Shown piece by piece: positions 40,214 through 43,250 of a stretch of DNA of 43,250 bases. Each line of letters opens with the position of its first letter. Within the stretch, counting starts at the first letter, position 1. Below the pieces are notes generated by a model. It was not told the DNA's origin, ran no database searches, and saw nothing but the letters and a program-made list of their open reading frames with translations. The position numbers were made by a program, and so were the translations under genes. This stretch comes from Teratosphaeria epicoccoides (Eukaryota > Ascomycota > Dothideomycetes > Mycosphaerellales > Teratosphaeriaceae): positions 1 through 43,250 of the forward strand of contig JADDMT010000192.1 of the NCBI GenBank assembly GCA_021401465.1, given 5' to 3'.

Positions 40214-41710
40214 ATAGCTTATGTGCTACAGACTAAGTTCGACGCTACTCGCTCTGCCCGCAATCGTCGCTCGTGTTGATAATGCCTTAACAACCTTAGT
40301 AGCCAAGCTGCACACATCTCTCCTCCGCGTGTTAGTAAGGCGTCCCCTACCCGCGAGGTATGCGTGACTTGTACTAACCGAAGCGTAGCCGAGATTTGCG
40401 TCGGCGGATTTGATGAGGGCGGTGTCTACCGCAATTGTGTCAACTGTAATAGCAAGCATCAGAAATGCTAAGACCTCCCTGAAGAGGTGTACGGCGAGTA
40501 CAACTAGCTCTGCCGTAACATCGATGACTTCTAGAGTACGCGTAACAAGGGGATTGCCGAAGGCACTCCGACTATGAACAGGCTACAGGCCAAGTACCGC
40601 GAGGCACTCGCCTACCTGCTCGGCGCCCTCTCGTGCTTCACCGCGACTGCTAACCGTTCTCACGGCAGTGTTCGCTTCGACTCTCTGCTAACAGGCAAAA
40701 ACGTTTGTCTAGGTCTAATCGCAGACTTAGTCTAGAAGATCTTAAAGGTGCTAACCGTTAGGGTCGAGACCTTCGCCATAGTACGCATACGGTGCGGGTA
40801 CCCTCCGAGTATGAAATGCTAACTTTTCCGCTAGGCTAACGTTGGCGTCGAGAAGTATCCGACTAGCCGTCAGCGCTAGCAACTCGGGGCCCTTGCCTCT
40901 ATTAACGATGACTTTGAGACGCGGATGATCCGCAAGAAGGTCATCAAGCAATTCACCGCTCCTGCCGCTAAGGTCACGCCCTAGCGCTGTACCGAGAGAC
41001 AGCCTGCCTCTGAGCCGGTCCTGAGGACTAAGCCGTAAGTTACTCACTCGAATCCTGTCGCGTGCGTACAGCTAACACATTGTAGCGCCGCCGCCTACGC
41101 CGCCTCGACGCTACTATCTAAGAAGAAGAAGAGGGCCAGGGCCGAAATTGAGGTCAGCGACGAGGAAGCCGAGCCTTCCCCGCTTGCGACCCGCACTACG
41201 TCCGTCAAGACGCTAAGGCACAAGCCTCTAGGCCAGATCTTTGAGGATGAGGAGGATGACGACGTTCAGGATACCTTCGGTCCTGACGTGATCCCTTCGC
41301 GCCGTAGTGTCACCGCACTAGTTGCGCCTGAGGGAGACACCGAGTCCGATGATGTGGTCGACACTCGTGTCAAGAAGCGCAAGATGATCTCGAGGGCCGA
41401 GCGCGACAGCCGCAAGCGCGCTCGAGTCTCTTCGCCTTCTGATGCTAAGGATAAGGTAGTCGTCGCGACTAGGCGCGGTAAGGATGTCGCTAGTTCTCTG
41501 GCCACTATAGGCTCTGAAGACGAGCTCCCTCGCAACCTACTAAAGAAGAAGATGCCGGCCTCTCTTCGTGGCGTTGCTACCCCCGTTACTCATAGTCGCT
41601 TCGGGGTGTTTGGTAGACCCCGTGCAGGTAGGTAGTCCCTAGCGGACCGCAACAAGAAAGACTCTCCTGCTTCGGGTTTAGTCAGGAAGCCCCCGACTAG
41701 TAGTCGCTAA
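40214..41710 (+). pseudogene. Antisense spliced gene of D2, Zn2Cys6-like nuclear protein
   Basis: The gene runs against the D2 gag-pol strand. The inferred start is ATA at 40214 (ACAATAGCT, an ATG with TG-to-TA). Introns are 40781-40834 (GTACGC, ATGCTAAC, CGCTAG) and 41035-41085 (GTAAGT, AGCTAAC, TTGTAG); both contain in-frame stops and preserve frame. The product is about 463 residues ending at TAA 41708. Six cysteines near residues 56-94 follow C-x2-C-x8-C-x12-C-x2-C-x6-C, close to the fungal Zn2Cys6 cluster. The C-terminal half is highly charged with Lys/Arg clusters (41121-41140, 41375-41430) that look like nuclear-localisation signals between acidic stretches. About ten internal stops, mostly CAG/TGG-type. 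The gene is tail-to-tail with pol, 140 bp apart. DNA binding is inferred. Confidence 0.7.
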
Positions 41711-41850
41711 GCATTAGCTACGAAGCTAATCCGAGCATGTCTCTTGTTCTTCTTAGGTTTATTCTAGGTGTGCCTTTAGGCATTAATGATGTATGAGTAG
41801 GGCGTTCGCTTCTCGTTGTTACTTCGCGCGTCATACACTACGTACATGTG

Positions 41851-43250
41851 TCAAGAATTCTGCTCCGGAACCCTCATCTTCCTACGAATCGACCTTCTTA
41901 AGCCCTGCTCACGCCTCCTCCGCTCTTCGAATTCACGAATAGCTTCCGGAGCGTTCTTGCAGTCTTCGGCCGGAACCCATTGTGTGTACTTAGGTAGGTA
42001 TCCTTTCTACTTCACTAGATAGTGCGTTGCGCCCTTACGCCGCATACTGTCCTTAATACCCTCGACTTCCTACTCTTCGTTCTCTTCTGCTACTAGCATC
42101 GGGTCCGCGGGCTCTTTGCCCTCGCGCTATACCCATGGTTCGAGTAGAGATACGTGGAAGACGTCGTGCACACGATACGACGATGGCAATGATAGCCAGT
42201 ACGCCTGCGAGCCTATTGCGTCGCGTATCCGGAAGGGTCCGACGAACCTTGGCGTCATCTTCTTGCTTAGAAGTTTCAGCTTGAGATTCTTCGTCGACAG
42301 TAACACCTTCGTACTAACTACGTACTACATCGGTTTAGCATAGGCGTTATTATGTTTAATCTAGGATTCTGAGGCCTTTTTCTAGTGTTCTATTAGCACC
42401 GAATGTACCTCGCGCATACGCCGCGCTAATTCCGCGGCGGCTGGCACCCTCTCCTCAGAAGACTCGTCCCGAGGCGGTTCTAGGTGTATTTCCGGATCAA
42501 AGCTATAAAGAATCTGAAATGGCGACATGCGCATAGTAGCATGCACGCTGTTATTAACTGCAAATTCCGCTATAGGAATTGCGTCGGCCTAGGCATCCTA
42601 GTTCTTAGCGTAGTAGTACCAAAGGTACTACTCAAGAGTCTAGTTCATACGTTTAGTCTAACCATTAGTCTGTAGATAGAATGCTGTACTTAGGCGGTGC
42701 TTAACACGCGCTTTAAACACAAATTCTTGCTAGTATTCACTAGTAAAGACAGAACCTCGATCCGATAGGATGCTTCGGGGGATACTAAAGCGCCATACGA
42801 CTTCGTCGCGAAGTAGCCGCGCAAGCTCGCCGCTTGTGCACTTTTTCGTACATAGGATGAAGACATTCATCTTCGAGTATCGGTCGACTACTACAAGGAC
42901 AGCATCAACCACATCGCCTTTCCACTTTGCTAGCGGCAAATCGGTAATGAAATCCATGGTCAAGTCTTGCCATGGTCTCTCTAGCAGTAGGAGCGCCTGA
43001 GCATCGCCGTAGGGGCGATAGCGCCGAGATTTGCTAATCTGGCACGTCTGGCAGGATTTGACATAGTCAGAGACATCCTGTTCTAGCGTAGGCTACTAGT
43101 ATTTGCGCCTGAGAAGTGCGTTTGTCTTCTCTACGCCAAAATGGCCCGCGAGTTCATCGTCATGATGAATACAGAGGAGCTGCGAACAGAGTACGCGGTT
43201 AGCGGGTACGTAGAGCCTATTGTCAAAGTACTACAAGTCGCCTGACTTGG
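41851..43250 (-). pseudogene. pol of D2, integrase and chromodomain
   Basis: Minus-strand integrase enters at 43250. A zinc-binding His/Cys region is at about 43180-43040 (C-x2-C near 43050). The core has TMDFITDLPLAKW (about 42963) and LSDRGS (about 42765). A GPF module lies near 42240. A chromodomain, HYLVK-stop-KGYLPKYTQW, is at 42030-41970. A TGA at 41853-41851 ends a basic tail. Only a handful of TAG codons interrupt it. The segment 42963-42730 is open, in contrast to D3. The enzyme would insert element DNA, and the chromodomain would guide it to heterochromatin. Confidence 0.85.

Larger units (their letters stand above)
39056..43250 (-). mobile_element. Chromovirus D2, 3' half with antisense gene
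   Basis: A minus-strand family D element enters from the right edge. It shows integrase and chromodomain (43250-41851), an oppositely oriented spliced gene (40214-41710), its promoter region, a short polypurine tract (39430-39416) and the 3' LTR (39415-39056). It is inserted into the integrase of D3 and is the least mutated element here, so it is probably the youngest. Confidence 0.85.

Noticed and set aside
40226..41047. Minus-strand ORFs 40226-40459 and 40751-41047
   Set aside because: They are shadows on the opposite strand of the spliced gene at 40214-41710, whose introns and cysteine pattern support the plus strand.
41266..41535. Minus-strand ORF 41266-41535
   Set aside because: Complement of the charged C-terminal exon of the D2 antisense gene; Ser/Arg/Leu-rich shadow.
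42770..43000. Plus-strand ORFs 41816-43000 over D2 pol
   Set aside because: They lie opposite integrase and chromodomain frames that carry recognisable motifs.
1..43250. Reassigned genetic code (TAG/TAA read as Gln)
   Set aside because: TAG stands at Trp as well as Gln positions, ATG starts become ATA, CpG becomes TpA, and the youngest copy (D2) has normal codons at the same places. Mutation explains this better than a code change.

Overview
The window reads as repeat-rich heterochromatin of a filamentous ascomycete (Pezizomycotina-like). Almost everything is transposon. Coding frames are eukaryotic, with short introns of 45-59 nt carrying GTATGT/GTAAGT-type donors, CTAAC branch sites and YAG acceptors. 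The frames are studded with TAG, and fewer TAA, exactly where related proteins carry Gln or Trp (CAG/CAA/TGG). CpG has often become TpA. This looks like repeat-induced point mutation (RIP), although base composition stays fairly balanced. No ordinary host housekeeping gene was recognised, and no tRNA, rRNA or CRISPR was seen.

Three families of chromodomain-containing Ty3/gypsy elements (chromoviruses) occur in seven copies. Family A has LTRs of about 165 bp: A3 (minus, 5' LTR 12942-13106, pol running to 1087), A1 (plus, 18499-25265) and A2 (plus, 27964-34761). Family C has 257-bp LTRs: one complete plus-strand copy (2326-9264) inserted into the integrase region of A3 with a 5-bp target duplication. 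Family D has 360-bp LTRs: D1 (minus, 1-1086, abutting A3), D3 (plus, 34764-39055) and D2 (minus, 39056 to beyond 43250), which is inserted into the integrase of D3.

Between A3 and A1 (13107-18498) lie a Plavaka-type DNA transposase pseudogene on the minus strand and a convergent unrecognised gene with two introns. Between A1 and A2 (25266-27963) lie three unrecognised decayed genes: a divergent pair, and an intron-containing gene rich in Ser/Arg that is cut by the A2 LTR.

The most notable signal is shared architecture. In all three families the stretch between the chromodomain end of pol and the 3' LTR carries a second gene on the opposite strand, tail-to-tail with pol, with its own introns and usually its own TATA box. 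Each encodes a cysteine cluster resembling a fungal Zn2Cys6-type domain (clear in C and D2, degraded in A). Introns in an antisense gene are not spliceable in the sense genomic RNA, so they can survive retrotransposition. This makes the antisense genes look like long-term cargo rather than chance ORFs.

All three families also look self-primed in the Tf1/sushi manner. A 9-nt sequence inside each LTR, in two families 35-41 nt downstream of a TATA box, is complementary to the sequence starting 2-3 nt after the 5' LTR.
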